Source of the DNA: Taenia hydatigena
Lineage: Eukaryota; Platyhelminthes; Cestoda; Cyclophyllidea; Taeniidae
Assembly (NCBI GenBank): GCA_036345935.2
Contig: JADWOT020000004.1
Span: 3,462,418-3,526,417, forward strand
Reading direction: 5' to 3'
Length of the DNA stretch: 64,000 nucleotides
In this document: positions 62,611 through 64,000 of the stretch, in pieces
Position numbering within the stretch: position 1 is the first letter of the stretch
Layout of the letters: every line of letters begins with the position of its first letter
Notes under the pieces: generated by a model
What the model was told of the DNA's origin: nothing
Database searches by the model: none
What the model saw: the letters and a program-made list of their open reading frames with translations, nothing else
Position numbers and translations under genes: made by a program

Positions 62611-62764
62611 AAATGAAAAATGTCAATGCTCATTGAGAAGCATCGACATTTGGTAGGTCCAATCAGTGTCTCCTAAGGTGTCAAATGATATTCAAACATT
62701 CCTCTGCAAATTATGGCCTAATTCAGTCGAGTAGTTAATTTGCGCATCTGCTGAAGGAACTTCA

Positions 62765-62895
62765 ATAAGGCAAGGTAGCATTTAGCCCCGTACACAAGTA
62801 CATTCCCGTGTGCTCGACCATATGCAAATAAGCAGGCATCCATAAAAATGAGACGCGGGTTTGGGGGTGGAAAGACATACACGATGGCATGATTG
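62765..62895 (-). repeat. Dispersed repeat R2, inverted
   Basis: The reverse complement carries ACTCAATCATGCCATCG and the TTATTTGCATATGGTCGA block. Confidence 0.65.
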
Positions 62896-64000
62896 AGTGA
62901 GTGCATGAGATTTAAATGTACGAATCAAAATTGTAAAGTGCGTGGCGTTCGCTATCCAACAGTCTCGAAACCAATGAAGCTCAGTAATGCCTTGCCGCGC
63001 AAAACATCGCAGCAAATAGAGTTGTTTGCATTACGCACTAATGCTGCTAGCCATCACCGTGTCTGCACTATTACCTACTAGAACTATTTTAGTGGTACAC
63101 CGCTTGACCTACCAAATCACTATATTAAATAGGTAAACCAATGTTTCGCATGGTCTTATTTTCACTAAAATTAACTAGATGCCCATTTATACGTTCAAGT
63201 GCTCTAACGTCAGGTCATGAGTAAGACTTTGACATAACACACTAAATTGTTTAAATTTTACATTAGCCAAGAAGGCATTAGTTGTTTTCCTTTCGAGTGG
63301 AATTCGCATCAAGTATCTAGATAGCACAGAGTTACAGGAGGGGTCCCGATTGCTCGCCTACATGTATATATATTCTTCATGCTTATTCAGTAACTGCACT
63401 GCTGAAGATGCTTCATTGGATGGATTCGTATGCTTACAGCTATCATTTACCTGACGTAAACTGCGCCTACCAAAATTGCCACCAAATGTTGCGCTCATAG
63501 CATCCGCACAATGAATGCATCGTCAATCAGCATACTGCCGGTGTGGAACGCTGTGCACATCGCGTTCTTTCTTAGCATTATCAATGGACGCACTCTGCGG
63601 GTTGTCATAAATAAGATGATGTCAGAAGAATAGGTGAAGTGTCGTTCGCGGGGTAATGCAATCGCTAATGGGGCAGGCATTAACAGAGGAGGTGACAGTG
63701 GTACCTACTTGAACTCGAATTCCACCTCATTTGACGCCTACAATATCACTGCAAGCTAATTCTTTAGTCACCAGGGCCAGGCAGTTTGGCTAGTGAGTTT
63801 AGTAAATACCGGCAGCACACCGGTTTAGACAGGGATATTGCAACAAATCAAAGACACCATTTTCATCGTCAACTAAGAACAACATGGTTTACTCATGGCA
63901 TAGTCGTAAGTACCCACACAAGTCGTTAAGGCATTTAATAAAGCGATTGGGCCGATTGGTAAATCACATCAAAGCCAAGATTCCTACAAAATGATTTGGT

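Larger units (their letters stand above)
61705..64000 (-). repeat. Inverted third copy of duplication unit 1
   Basis: The reverse complement aligns with 11545-14597 of copy A, continuing to the window edge, at roughly 88-90% by eye. It lacks A 12787-13400. Alignment ends sharply at 61708 (CCCGTTGCAG shared, then unrelated). It carries inverted R1 and R2. No intact gene is seen. Confidence 0.85.

Noticed and set aside
1..64000. CRISPR array, bacterial operons, rRNA, intact reverse transcriptase or transposase
   Set aside because: No regularly spaced short repeats, no ribosome-binding-site-led gene clusters, and no recognisable rRNA, RT (xxDD) or transposase motifs were found.

Overview
The window looks like a taeniid tapeworm (Taenia or Echinococcus) nuclear genome. 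The evidence is eukaryotic: spliced reading frames with GT..AG introns, AT-leaning composition, microsatellites, low gene density and no operons. The clearest gene, at 49454-51572 (+), has the build of the EG95 / TSOL16 / TSOL18 oncosphere-antigen family: a short exon for a signal peptide, one exon for a single fibronectin type III domain, and a last exon ending in a hydrophobic tail, with phase-1 introns. The species cannot be fixed from sequence alone.

Layout. 1-33.3 kb is an old, mosaic segmental duplication. Copy A (about 4.9-18.7 kb) and copy B (about 19.2-33.3 kb) run in the same order and orientation but differ by several 2-kb insertions or deletions. A third, inverted copy of part of the unit (A 11.5-14.6 kb) lies at 61.7-64.0 kb and runs off the window end. 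Two small dispersed repeats (called R1 and R2 here) recur in these units. 33.3-61.7 kb is largely single copy, with a 1.1-kb imperfect inverted repeat at 43.9-45.1 kb, two small direct repeats, and the oncosphere-antigen-like gene.

The repeated half carries at least seven broken fragments related to CNOT2, the NOT2 subunit of the CCR4-NOT deadenylation complex. Between them they keep the DEDFPALP motif, the Q-L-x-D-N-x-x-I-T-x-I-P segment and the start of the C-terminal NOT2/3/5 domain. Splice-site-like borders survive around the longest one, so these are genomic gene copies and not retrocopies. All carry stops or frameshifts, or are truncated.

The most interesting point is in the last exon of the antigen-like gene. 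It contains three tandem 51-bp (17-codon) units, each starting at a plausible in-phase 3' splice site (CAG/G). One gene could therefore yield proteins of 194, 177 or 160 residues that differ only in the number of stalk repeats. No tRNA, rRNA, CRISPR array or intact transposon was recognised. Most other open frames are short and look like chance.
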